From Archivesica marissinica (taxonomy: Eukaryota; Mollusca; Bivalvia; Venerida; Vesicomyidae): a stretch of 64,000 nt of DNA. Position numbers and translations under genes: made by a program. The notes under the pieces are model-generated. The model saw only the letters and a list, made by a program, of their open reading frames with translations. It did no database searches and was not told where the DNA came from. Below, piece after piece: positions 42,701-57,700 of the stretch (within the stretch, counting starts at the first letter, position 1; every line of letters begins with the position of its first letter). The stretch is from positions 17,994,294 to 18,058,293 of the forward strand of contig CM026400.1 in NCBI GenBank assembly GCA_014843695.1, in the 5' to 3' direction.

Positions 42701-45700
42701 CAACCAACCAAACAATAGGCCCTGGCGATCTAAGTAGTAAAATTAAATTTGATAATGCTGCCTTTTCGTAATCAGGAAGCCAAAGAAATGCATCTTGGAA
42801 ATTTCCTATACATATCTGGAACATAAATTCTGTCAGGAATTATAGAACAAATATGTACGAACATCTGAAGGGCAGATTAATTATTAATGTAAATTAACAA
42901 CATCATACGATCTTGTTATTGCAAAATTGGTTGTATTCTAAAATATACCACTGAATAGAATACTCTTTATCATGAATTGAACAGTTCTATGATATGGAGG
43001 ATATTTGTTATTGGTGCGGTTGTGGAATGTAGTGAAATGAGGCTCCAGACAGGTGCAGTTAAAATGAATAAAATTGAAAACAAATATTATATAAGATTTG
43101 TGTTTATTAGTGTAAGTTAGATTTTATTTCATCTCGTGAACACCGAAATATGTATTTCCACTAGTGGCGTTACACTTAGTCTAATATATGCAACTCTTCT
43201 ATTTCTTTTGTGATGTCCAGTTAGTTTGGCTAATACATGTTTACTGTATCGGTATCTGTATCAATACATTGAAGTAACCACAGCTTACTTTAACTCAACG
43301 GGGAGAGTGCGCGTTTAAAGGTTATTGTCTCTTATATTGAACATACGACTTGAATTGTTCGATCGTGTCCTGCTGGATGTCACTATCACTGGGTTTGTTC
43401 CAGTCTAGCACAGTTCTAACAAAGTACGACTGTTTAAAGTTTTCAGTTTTTGCAAATATCTGTTGGAAACACTGACTATTGTTGTTCACAAAATGTTCCA
43501 CAATGTGTGTCTTAATATAGTCCTCGTAGCGTTTAGCACGAACTGTTCGCTTAGTTCTGAGTTTTAAGTAGTGTTCAATGTTTATTGTCGGTACGACGTG
43601 TCCTTTCACGACCTGTGTGTTATCAAATTTAATTCATTTTAACTGACCTTGTCGAGAGCCTCATTTCACTACAATACACAACCGAACAACCACCTATGTT
43701 AGTGTGCACGCCCGTAATAAGAAATAGTTCCCGAAAAAAGTTCGTTTCTGTTTGCTGTCAAAAGTAAACACTATATACAGAACACATTCATTAGAATATA
43801 GTACTCTATATTTAACTGTTCATGATTGTCAAAAATTAACTACAATACAAAAGTACATCAAACCGCGCAGGAATACGAAACTCAGGCAGTGACAGATAAA
43901 CTGCCATACTCCGCTGTTTGAAAACAGTGAACTATAGCATTTTTCTTTCGCTGAGAAAAGTCAATCATTCATTGGAAAGCATAAAAGGAAGTATACAATT
44001 TCTTTATGGCAAATAGTAATTAATCATACTGACCAACCCATCGCTCTTTATTGAGCCAAGTAAGGTTGTCCGAATTCTGGTCATAATAACCTAGTGTATA
44101 ATATGTTCCATCTACAAAAGAGAACAACATGAAGAACCAATGTTTGTTTTTCTAAGCTAAACTTCATTCAACTTATATCATGGAAGTCGTGATAGCTCAG
44201 TGGTAGCGCGTTCGCTTCATGTGCGAAAGGCCCGGAGTTCGATCCCCGCTGGAGCCGTTACGATTGTGCCTTTAGGCAGGGCATTTAAATTCCACATGCC
44301 TATTCTCTCTCCTTCGTGGCGATGGATTCCATCAGGAATGTGGTCTCGAGAGAGTGATTAATATAAGTTATAAGAACTTGTTTCGCAATGGAGCTAAAAT
44401 AAATTTGTATAAACTTATATTACATTTTTTTTATTCAACCATATTTTATTGCAAATCAATAGTACATATGGCATACACATAAAGATACAATACATAGCAT
44501 GAAAATACAAATGGTTTGGGCCACACGTTTTAACAACATTAGATCACTCTCGAGACCTCATTCCTGGTGGAATCCATCGCCGTGAGGGAGAGAGAGAAGG
44601 TGCAATGTGGAATTTAAATGCATTGTCTAATGACACACTCGTAACGGCTCCAGCGGGGCGCAGACTCTGGATATTTCGCACCCAAAGTGAACCCTGCGCT
44701 ATCACGACTTCCACATAGCTAAGCTACATTTGCGACCAAGCATCATGTAGTGTTACCGAACATTGGCAAAAACCGACGAAGTTAGGTTTTTATAAATGAT
44801 TTTTGTTTTTGTTTCTCGCATGTCATCATAAAATACAAATGTACACATGTTTAATCAAGACAGAGAACAATACATATTCTTTCCCGCAACTAACAATCCT
44901 ATTGACAATACGAAGCAATACATGTTATACTGAAACTGTAGTCAAGTAATTGGAGTAGTATAATACTGTTCCCTAGCTCAATGTTTCTAAAATATACTAA
45001 CTAAATTACAATGCCTTACAATTGATATGAATACTTGTAGATATAGGCGTTACATTTCACATTTTATGTTTCATTAAAGTCACAACATCAGTCTGGTGGG
45101 TGTCCTTCGGGTCTAACAACAATACTATTATAAATGACTTTACAGTCCAAATAGCAGAGGCTAGCCTGGGTAGCGACCTTAAATAAACGTAAGCGACACG
45201 TTGGGGTTTCTTCTATCGCTTTATAAGAATATCAACAGCCAAACATAAAATACAAGAATACTAACTTATCATCTGCTCAATCTTTGTCCATGCAATCCGA
45301 TCTCCTTGGGAGGAAAAAGCCACATTTCCCTGAAGTAAACACAGACCAAAGACCAAATTAATATGTAAATGGCCCGCATAGGAAGGAAACCACGGCTGAT
45401 TTTTCCATTTATATTAAAAAGACACAAAGGTGTAAACTGATCACTTAGCTGACAACCAAATTAACTTATTTTGAATGTAAATCTCTTGTCAGGGTTTGAA
45501 AAAACTGGAGAGCTACACTCAAATCGATGGACACATTGCGCATTGGATGGTAAGCGCAAAGCAAAGAATATAGAAGTAGATAGCGTGGTGTAAAGGGTCT
45601 TAGGATCGATACGAGCTCACACGTTGAGCACTATGTTCATAGTGGTATGCATGTATAAGGGATTCAGTAGTTACGGTAGGAAAATACATACCATCGTGTA

Positions 45701-48700
45701 CTTGGTCCTCGATTCGATACGCCCTCACACGTTGCTACGTTTAGTGTGGCATGTATAAGGGCCTTTGTGGCTGAGTGGTTAATATCGGGTAATACATACA
45801 ACCGTGTACTTGGTCCTCGGTTCGATACGCCCTCACATGTTACTACGTTTATTTTGGCATTTATGAATATTGGCCGTTGTGGCTAAGTGGGTAAAGGTCG
45901 ATACGCCCTTCAAACCTTGACTCGCTCACTGTGGCATATGGCCTATGTGGCTGAATAGATCGTTCACTCCATTCCAATTGCCACTCACCATTGTAGGTTC
46001 GAATCCCAACGGATGTTTAGTTTATACAAATTTATTTTTAGTTCGATTGAGAAACAAATTCTTACAACTTATATTAATCACTCTCGAGACCTAATTCCTG
46101 ATGGAATACATCGCCACGAGGGAGAGAGAAAATGCAAACGTGGAATTTAAATGCCTTTCCTAAGGGCACAATCATAACGGCTCAAGCGGGGCTCGAACTC
46201 CGGACCTTATTAAAGGTTTATAATAATTTGAATAGCAGGCCATTATACATTAAACAACCCACGGGATGTGCAAACACGCCTTTGACCCTCGGCTTCCATT
46301 TAATTTCACCCGGAGTGTTGAAATCCTTTATGTGAGGCTTGCGAAAGACAAATACAATTCGGAATATCCGCACGATACGCCAACAGCCTTCGTCGAATCC
46401 ATTCACAAAGAGAGAATGTGGGATTAATTTCATTTCATCTAAACTTGTATTTATACCCAATTCCGGAAAAAAGGGCTATTGAGTGAGTCTCAATTGAGCC
46501 GCAAATGTTCTTTATCCCATGAACAAACTGTTTTTAAGCTAATTGAGAAGATTTTCCAGGAGTCCCGCTAGCTTCATTGATCTAACATCATAGTCGTGAG
46601 TACATGTAAAATGGTTCCCAAGAAAGGTACCAATTCATTTAATTTTAGCTTAGACGGATCTGTACTCCAGTGGTAACACGCTGGACTGGTAATTCAGGGA
46701 TCACATGTTCGATCCCTCGTCTGACCCTAATAAAATTAACAGTCTTTCAGATGGGACGTTAAACCGTGGTCTCGTGTCGGTGCTGTACACCGTGCACGTA
46801 AATGAACAAGAGGAGACTCTGGAATGGGTCTCTGTCTGTATCATTACACTATCCTCCAACATCTAAAATAACTAATCTCTTCAGGAGGCGTCGCTCATAA
46901 GGGAAACCGGTAGCGACGATAAATAAACGTAAACTACACACATTTTAGCATGTATTCAACAAAACATAACACGTAAGTAAATAATAGTCTTTAAAATTCA
47001 AAACATGTAATATATACACTTTGACTAGACTCGCGCTACGCCCATGTTGACAAGCTGTGTGATTTGATTTATTATGATAAAAGAAAGAGGCTTGTTCATG
47101 TCATATACATATATAGTATCCGACATTCACAAACTGAATTCGTGGAATTAAATCAGAAATATAGATTGTAACATGACTTACCGACACACACCAACACACG
47201 TTGTGGAATTTATTCAGAAATATAGATTGTAACATGACTTACCAACACACACCAACACACGTTGTGGAATTCATTCAGAAATATAGATTGTAACATGACA
47301 TACCGACCGACACACACCAACAAACGTTGTGGAATTTATTCAGAAATATAGATTGTAACATGACTTACCAACACACACCAACACACGTTGTGGAATTCAT
47401 TCAGAAATATAGATTGCGACATAATATACTGACACGCCGACAAACTTCGTCGGCATCAATCATACATATATAATTTAGCATATCTTACCAACATGCCGAC
47501 ACACTTCGTCGGCATCAATCACAAATATAGAATTTAACATATCTTACCGACACGCCGACACACTTCGTCGGTATCAATTACAAATATAGAATTTAACATA
47601 TCTTACCGACACGCCGACAAACGTCGTCGGCATCAATCACAAATATAGAATTGAACATATCTTACCGACACGCCGACAAACTTCGTCGGCATCAATCTAT
47701 CTATCTATCTATCTTCCGTTAATGTCGAACCCCTCGCGGGGACGTAGACAATCACATATATATAATTTAACATATCTTACCGACACGCCGACAAACTTTG
47801 TGGAATTCATTGCGGAATAGATCTCCTGTGTTATATCGGAATTGGAGTAGTTGAAATCCTCAATATTTAAACCCCTTTCGCTCAATCTGAAATTGGAACA
47901 TGCAACATCCATAATAGAATGCCTATGTGTTATACGTGCATGCACATCAACCATACAGATAGCACCATTTATATTATGTTTGGCGATGAAATATTTGAGA
48001 ATTTGGCTTACTCGTGAGTTGGGGACTTGAAATTAAATGGAAGCCGAGGGTCAAATGCGTTTTTTGCACATCCCGTGTGTGTGGGGTTTTTTTACGTTTA
48101 TTTATCGTCGCTACCGGTTGCCCATATGAGCGACGCCTCCTGAAGAGATTAGTCATTTTAGATTTTTGGAGGATAGTGCAATGACACAGACAGAGACCCA
48201 TTCCGGAATTTCCTCTGGTTCTTTTACGTGCACGGTGTAAAGCACAGACACGAGACCTCGGTTTAATGTCCCATCTGAAAGACTGTTCATTTTGTTATGG
48301 TCAGACGGAAGATCGAACTTGCGATCGCTGGATTACCAGTCCAGCGTGTTACCACTGGACTACAGATCCGTCTGCGCACATCCAGTGGGCTGTTTAATGT
48401 CTTATTTTTATACATAATTTCAGCCCGCAATTAAGGGCCTGCTATTCAAATTCTCATAAAAAAAACGTTCAACATGAATAATTCATTAGCTCATCAAACC
48501 AGTGAGCCAATCAAAATTGTTCTAACATATCGCTGACTTTCATAAACAAAATGGCGGATATCTCGCTAATTATCTATCGTCCAATTAAACATAGGTACGT
48601 TCATTATGTTTATTATTCTAACGGCAAAATGCAGTGGTGCTAAAGTTTACAAGTTAAGTGTCCCCATAAATAAATCAGGGAGTGTCTATTCTGAAATGTG

Positions 48701-51700
48701 TTGCTCTATATACTCGGGAGTTAGTTGGACATTGTATATACATTTGTATGGTTTGCGCTCTTTAGAATTCTTCTATCTGCTTCTCTGCATCAATTGTTGA
48801 TGTGAACACGTGGTGTCATGCATATTTATGTAAACATATCGGTAAATCTCGAAAAACGTCATTTTTGGCGGCCATTTTGGATTGGAGCATCATATTGCAT
48901 ATATTTTTGGAACGATAATGTCTCTAGGCGTTGCGCAATATACATTTATGTTGACCACACTACCTTTGTACCGCCAAATGCTCATGGGAAGCTAGTATGG
49001 AGAAATTTAACCCAAAACACGAGTATATTGATACATGGGCTTTAGTTATAAGCCATACACATTAACATGTCTACAAAGCACACACAGTTCTGCTTGAAAC
49101 AATAGTTACATACATAAACGTAGTTGGCACTAAATTCCGAAATATCTGGGCAACAGGAAGTGACGTGCCCTCTGGTAAGAAGAAGTGCCAATCTTAAATC
49201 TGGGTAGACACAAAGTGCCACCGTGAATAAAAAACAGAACCTAGTTAAAACAACAAACCAAATTACTGATAAAATTCGCATACTGATAATAAAAAGAAAC
49301 TAATATAACTACAAATGGTTCAGGGATATTCTGGCTATTTGTACTGCACTGTGGATGGAGTGTGGGAGGTGGTGGGTTCATCTAACCACACAAATGGTTC
49401 AGGGATATTCTGGCTATTTGTACTGCACTGTGGATGGAGTGTGGGAGGTGGTGGGTTCATCTAACCGCACAACTGGTTAAGGGATATTCTGGCTATTTGT
49501 ACTGCACTGTGGATGGAGTGTGGGAGGTGGTGGGTTCATCTAACCGCACAAATGGTTCAGGGATATTCTGGCTATTTGTACTGCACTGTGGATGGAGTGT
49601 GGGAGGTGGTGGGTTCATCTAACCACACAACTGGTTCAGGGATGTTCTGACTATTTGTACTGTACTGTGGATGGAGTGTGGGCGATTGTGGGTTCATCTA
49701 ACCACAAACATGGTTCAATGATATTCCGACTATTTGTACTGCACTGTGGATGGAGTGTGGGCGATTGTGGGTTCATCTAACCACACAAATGGTTCAGGGA
49801 TATTCTGGCTATTTGTACTGTACTGTGGATGGAGTGTGGGCGATTATGGGTTCATCTAACCACACAACTGGTTCAGGGATATTCTGGCTGTTTGTACTGC
49901 ACTGTGGATGGAGTGTGGGCGATTGTGGGTTCATCTAACCACACAACTGGTTCAGGGATATTCTGGCTGTTTGTACTGCACTGTGGATGGAGTGTGGGCG
50001 ATTGTGGGTTCATCTAACCACACAACTGGTTCAGGGATATTCCGACTATTTGTACTGCACTGTGGATAGGGTGTGGGAGGTGGTGGGTTTATCTAACCAC
50101 ACACATGGTTCAAGGATATGCTGGCTATTTGTACTGCACTGTGGATGGAGTGTGGGCGATTGTGGGTTCATCTAACCACACAACTGGTTCAGGGATATTC
50201 CGACTATTTGTACTGCACTGTGGATAGGGTGTGGGAGGTGGTGGGTTTATCTAACCACACACATGGTTCAAGGATATGCTGGCTATTTGTACTGCACTGT
50301 GGATGGGGTGTGGGAGGTGGTGGGTTCATCTATCCACACAAATGGTTCAGGGATATTCGGACTATTTGTACTGCACTGTGGATGGGGTGTGGGAGGTGGT
50401 GGGTTCATCTAACCACACAAATGGTTCAGGGATATTCGGACTATTTGTACTGCACCGTGGATGGAGTGTGGGAGATTGTCGGTTCATCTAACCACACAAC
50501 TGGTTCAGGGATATTCTGGCTATTTGTACTGCACTGTGGATGGAGTGTGGGGGGAGGTGGGTTCATCTAACCACACAACTGGTTCAGGGATATTCTGGCT
50601 ATTTGTACTGCATTGTGGATGGAGTGTGGGGGGAGGTGGGTTCATCTAACCACACAAATGGTTCAGGGATATTCTGGCTATTTGTACTGTACTGTGGATG
50701 GAGTGTGGGAGGTGGTGGGTTCATCTAACCACTCAACTGGTTCAGGGATATTCTGGCTATTTGTACTGCACTGTGGATGGGGTGTGGGAGGTGGTGGGTT
50801 CGAAAAAACCTTTTGCGTTTTATCGTCCACGCTAATTAATATGCAGTGTTTACCATACGGGCAGAGCACTTGCAGTATGCGGATCTACAATGTATGTAGT
50901 GAAAACCCGCAGTACATGTATGCGGAGCAAGGCGACCCTGGTAGTGTGAGACATAACATTTATTTATACATTCCTGGCAATTTTCAACTTCCTCAGCCAA
51001 GTATGGATGAAGTTATGAGCGGATTCCATGAATTTGCAGTTACGTCTACATTTTTACAATTACGTCTACAATTTTACGATGTTATGTAAGACACCCTATA
51101 ATATTATATTGCATACACCAACAATCGCCCTTGTAGGAATTAATTCCTTTATTTGACATTTTTCTTATAAAAGAACCCTACTATAACATTGCATATTTGT
51201 TACACTAAACCAAATTTGCTGACAATTTTCAAGACATAATGGAACGGAGTCGCGAGATTTTGACAGCTTTCCCCAATAATCATGCACTAATCGTAGTAAC
51301 CAGCAAACACGCGAAATTACTCTGTAAATATTATACAGATTTCAATACACCTGGCGTGTGGATAATTTAAGCATTGCTTCTAATGTGAAATGTTTTGATA
51401 CAATATTAGATGGGCATGTATAAGTGAAATAACGTGTACAGCTCCCGGAGGCTGCAGTTTGAACTATTATTCGTTTGTGTGTGTGTTTATGTTTATTTAT
51501 CGTCGCTACCGGGTGCCCATATGAGCGATGCCCCCTGAAGAGATTAGTCATTTTAGATTTTTGGAGGATAGTGCAATGATACAGACAGGGACCCATTCCA
51601 GAGTCTCCTCTGGCTCTTTTACGTGCACGGTGTAAAGCACAGACACGAGACCTCGGTTTAACATCCCATCTGAAAGACTGTTAATTTTATTATGGTCAGA

Positions 51701-54700
51701 CGGGGGATCGAACCTGCGATCCCTGGATTACCAGTCCAACGTTTTGACCACTGGACTACAGATCCGTATGTAGCTATATAGACTGACACCATCAAAAAAT
51801 ACTGTGCACTTTTATATTGAGCGTTTTATTTTCATTACACATTTTAGAATTATAGATTTTATTATCATGAGTGAAGAAAATAATCACGCATTGCACTAAT
51901 TTACCCAATATGTATGCGCGTAGACGTGCAAATGTGCCTATATTTTAATCTAAAAGGGTAGAGTATTTATCTCTAAGGCAAGTGCACAGTTTCTTTTTTG
52001 TGTTAGTATACATTGAAGCAAACAAATGGGGAATACAGTCTATATATCATCAGTTCCGAGGGAATAAATATATCTGCCGAAGACCACCAAGTCATACTTA
52101 ATTGATACATTATATGGTTTGAATCCGGAGTGTAATTATGTCTAAAAGTAAAATCACGATTCTTTGATGGTTTCATATAAATCTAATTGGTTCCGAATTT
52201 CATGAAATGTAGTCACTTGCATATACTATGTACAGTGATGTACATAAACTGTGTCAATTTAATTAAGGAATGAATCGCGGTTAATAGTTTCCATCGGGGT
52301 ATGAACTATATTGGGCGTGGTTAGTTAAAGTGTGTGGAGGCCGAAGGCATCCAACGCTAACTTTAAACACGGCCAATGTAGTTCATACCCCGATGGAAAC
52401 TATTAACCCGCGATTCATTACTAATATTTACATTAATTATTCTTTTTAATGACACAACGAACATATAGCACTTGCATTTAAAATGTTCCTAGTCCAGATT
52501 TGCAACCTATCGTGTCACGGAACATGTAAATAGATCATCATTGGAACAGCGTAAACTATCAGACACGCCTTTTCTCCCGACTAACGTTGTATAATAATGC
52601 GAATGTGCATGCCCGTAGCTTCGAATGCGCATGTCAGCTACATATCATTAGTTGGAAACCCTCATGGGAAATTGTATGCAATCAAGGCACATACGTTCAT
52701 CGAAGGAAATGCAATAGCGATGTAAATATTCACCATTGACGTACAGCTAGTTCGCTTGTTAATCCAAACATTAACCTGTGCAAGTGGAAGTCGTGATAGC
52801 GCAGTAGATGCGCGTTCGCTTCAGGTGTGAACGGTCCGGAGTTCGAGCCCCGCTGGAGCCGTTAAGATTGTGCCCTTAGGCAAGGCATTTAAATTCCACG
52901 TTGCCTCTTCTCTTTCCCTCGTGGCGATGGATTCCATCAGGAATGAGGTCTCGAGAGTGATTAATATAAGTTGAAAGAACTTGTATCGCAATCGAGCTCA
53001 ACTAAATTTGTATAAGCTAACACTTTTCCTGGGCAGACTTCAGCGGTTAACCAGTTTGTTTGTTTGATCTGGGTTTACTTCTGCATTTGCATTCTGAATT
53101 TGTACAAATTAACATGTTCTCATTTGAACACATGGTGTATATTTTGGGATTCATTAGGTTATTAGAATTTGCTTTCGAGCATACTAGGGTAAGCCTCTAA
53201 TATGTATCTTATCATAGTTTAGTTACATGTCATATATATAGAACTTTTGATTTGATGATATTTTATTGATATATATAGTATATACATGTCTGTAACAATT
53301 ACCATCACATTACAAATACATAGTTTCAAATCTCTTTTCATAAAATATGTGTGTGTGTGTTGTACGTTCATTTATCGTCGCTATCGGTTGCCCATATGAG
53401 CGACGCCTCCTGAAGAGATTAGTCATTTTAGTTGTTGGAGGATAGTGTAATGATACAGACAGAGACCCAATACAGAGTCTCCTCTGGTTCTTTTACGTGC
53501 ACGGTGTACAGCACCGACACGAGCCCTCGGTATAAAGTCCCATCTGAAATACTGTTTATTGTATTAGGGTCGGACGGGGTATCGAACCTGTGATCCCTGG
53601 ATTAGCAGTCCCTCGTGCTACCACTGGACTACATATCCGTCTGGCTCATGTATTGATTACGCTTCAATGAAGTTTCCAGTATTTTGATTGGATAACGGTG
53701 AAGTATTGTAATGTAATAACCACGGATTAGGCAGGGCATACACTCCTTAAAATACACACCCTGTACGTGCCTCACGACTTTTAAAATAAATCATACCGGA
53801 AGTTGCGCGTACGGTACGATAATTCAAAAGAAATCTGTAGAATAAATATTGAGGTATTTCCCCCCACATTTTACACCATTTAAAGATGTTGATATTTTTA
53901 GAAATACTATATAAGAAATAGTTCCGGTATAATTTTGAAGTTAGTATCTGTTTGTTGTCAAAATTAAGCACTAAAGACAAAGTATATTACTGTATAATTA
54001 ACTGTTCATCATTCATTATCAGAATATAGCTAGAATACAAAAATGCATCCAACCGCGGAGGAATACGAAACTCAAGCAGTGACTGAGAAAAATGGCATCG
54101 TTCACTGTTTGAAAACAGTGGAAGATGAGTTTTCTTTCACTGAGAAAACCTCATTTATTGGAAAGTTAATAGTTTTTGCTTGGAAAATAAGCAGACTCTA
54201 ATATACATGCGGGGCAAGACGATTTGGCTTCACTGACTGTTCAATTTGCGAGTTCAATTGTGTCGCCATTAAGACTTCTTATACAAGGATATTACGTAAT
54301 AAATGAAGATTTGGAACTTGTCTGAACAGTAAATAATTCTCGAGAAATAATAAGAATCAATTCACAGCAACGGAACAATGCCATTTCCGCGCATCGGTAG
54401 TAACAATGCGGACAGACAGCTCAATGATTGTGTAGACAATCTCTGGTATATAAGGTACAGTTGAACTTGTCAATTCACATACCGGTAGCGACGATAAATA
54501 AACGTAAAACACACAATCAATTCACATACGGGTCAGTAGTTCAACGATTAACATGTTGGACTGAGGCTCCAAACATCGCGGGTTCGATGAGGATTATAAA
54601 ACACACACTTATATAACAAGTAGTTACTAAGTAAAATTGTTAATTTCGTTACATTTACGCATATGATTTAGTATAATACTCTGGCCTTTTGAAAGTAGTC

Positions 54701-57700
54701 CAATATTAATAACAATGAACTGCATGTACAAAGGTATGACGTCACGATAGTGTTTTAAATGTATTTATTCGTTGACCTCCAATCGTATATAGGGCCTACC
54801 CATATAATATGAACTAGACCGTATAGTCGAACATTGACATTATATGTTCTACCGCTGAGACGCCTATATCTTATTATGTGTGTTTTACATTTATTTATCG
54901 TCGCTACCGGTTGCCCATATGAGCAACGCCTCCTGAAGAGATTAGTCATTTTAGATTTTAGGAGGATAGTACAATGGTAGAACCACCGACCTTCCGCAAG
55001 CCATACCCTAACACCAAGTACATCAAGTGTTCATACACACCTGTCAGCAGTCTTGTTTAATGCCATGGCTAGTGCCCATACCGCGTCATATGCGAGAGGT
55101 GCCTCGGGATAGCCACCCACCTGGCTAGTGTCGGACACATTGAGTCGGTCATCGAGACGCTCTTTGAATTGTTGGGCTGTCTGAAACATAACATGTCCAT
55201 AACATAGGAAAGCAATCGACTGTCATTTCATTTAGGTTACACAAATATTTTATTGCTTTGAAATAACATACATATACACAGACTGCACACTAATTGTTCA
55301 ACAAATGAAATGTAACGAATATTATACGAGTGAAATTGTAATAATTTCACCATTTGCCATTGTATATCAGGATACTACAAGCATGCAAACTCACTTGAAC
55401 AAAAGTACACCCGTTGCTACATTTATACTAGAGGACATAGAAAACGCACGCCTACATTATATACTAGAGGACATAGAAAACGCACATCTACATTATATAC
55501 TAGAGGACATAGAAAACGCACACCTACATTATATACTAGAGGACATAGAAAACGCACGCCTACATTATATACTAGAGGACATAGAAAACGCACACTTACA
55601 TTATATACTAGAGGACATAGAAAACGCGCACCTACATTATATACTAGAGGACATAGAAAACGCACACCTACATTATATACTAGAGGATATAGAAAACGCA
55701 CAGCTACAGTATATACTAAGAGTACATAGAAAACGCACACCTACATTATATACTAGAGGACATAGAAAACGCGCACCTACATTATATACTAGAGGACATA
55801 GAAAACGCACACCTACATTATATACTAGAGGACATAGAAAACGCACACCTACATTATATACTAGAGGACATAGAAAACGCACAGCTACATTATATACTAG
55901 AGGACATAGAAAACGCACACCTACATTATATACTAGAGGACATAGAAAACGCACACCTACATTATATACTAGAGGACATAGAAAACGCACACCTACATTA
56001 TATACTAGAGTACATAGAAAACGCACACCTACATTATATACTAGAGGACATAGAAAACGCACACCTACATTATATACTAGAGGACATAGAAAACGCACAC
56101 CTACATTATATACTAGAGGACATAGAAAACGCACACCTACATTATATACTAGAGGACATAGAAAACGCACACCTACATTATATACTAGAGGACATAGAAA
56201 ACGCACACCTACATTATATACTAGAGGACATAGAAAACGCACACCTACATTATATACTAGAGGACATAGAAAACGCACACCTACATTATATACTAGAGGA
56301 CATAGAAAACGCACACCTACATTATATACTAGAGGACATAGAAAACGCACACCTACATTATATACTAGAGGACATAGAAAACGCACACCTACATTATATA
56401 CTAGAGGACATAGAAAACGCACACCTACATTATATACTAGAGGACATAGAAAACGCACACCTACATTATATACTAGAGGACATAGAAAACGCACACCTAC
56501 ATTATATACTAGAGGACATAGAAAACGCACACCTACATTATATACTAGAGGACATAGAAAACGCACACCTACATTATATACTAGAGGACATAGAAAACGC
56601 ACACCTACATTATATACTAGAGGACATAGAAAACGCACACCTACATTATATACTAGAGGACATAGAAAACGCACACCTACATTATATACTAGAGGACATA
56701 GAAAACGCACACCTACATTATATACTAGAGGACATAGAAAACGCACACCTACATTATATACTAGAGGACATAGAAAACGCACACCTACATTATATACTAG
56801 AGGACATAGAAAACGCACACCTACATTATATACTAGAGGACATAGAAAACGCACACCTACATTATATACTAGAGGACATAGAAAACGCACACCTACATTA
56901 TATACTAGAGGACATAGAAAACGCACACCTACATTATATACTAGAGGACATAGAAAACGCACACCTACATTATATACTAGAGGACATAGAAAACGCACAC
57001 CAACATTGCATATTAGAGGACATAGAAAACGCACACCTACATGATATACTAGAGGACATAGAAGCACACCTACATTATACTAGAGGACATATAAAACGCA
57101 CACCTACATTATATACTAGAGGACATAGAAAACGCACACCTACATTATATACTAGAGGACATAGAAAACGCACACCTACATTATATACTAGAGGACATAG
57201 AAAACGCACACCTACATTATATACTAGAGGACATAGAAAACGCACACCTACATTATATACTAGAGGACATAGAAAACGCACACCTACATTATATACTAGA
57301 GGACATAGAAAACGCACACCTACATTATATACTAGAGGACATAGAAAACGCACACCTACATTATATACTAGAGGACATAGAAAACGCACACCTACATTAT
57401 ATACTAGAGGACATAGAAAACGCACACCTACATTATATACTAGAGGACATAGAAAACGCACACCTACATTATATACTAGAGGACATAGAAAACGCACACC
57501 TACATTATATACTAGAGGACATAGAAAACGCACACCTACATTATATACTAGAGGACATAGAAAACGCACACCTACATTATATACTAGAGGACATAGAAAA
57601 CGCACACCTACATTATATACTAGAGGACATAGAAAACGCACACCTACATTATATACTAGAGGACATAGAAAACGCACACCTACATTATATACTAGAGGAC

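Noticed and set aside
46132..46460. Small open frames near 46.2 kb as genes
   Set aside because: They overlap a SINE-C copy and have no splice or domain support.
49434..50728. Repeated 62-codon frames starting [10 protein letters not shown]
   Set aside because: Translation of the 79-bp minisatellite; each frame ends at the same phase shift.
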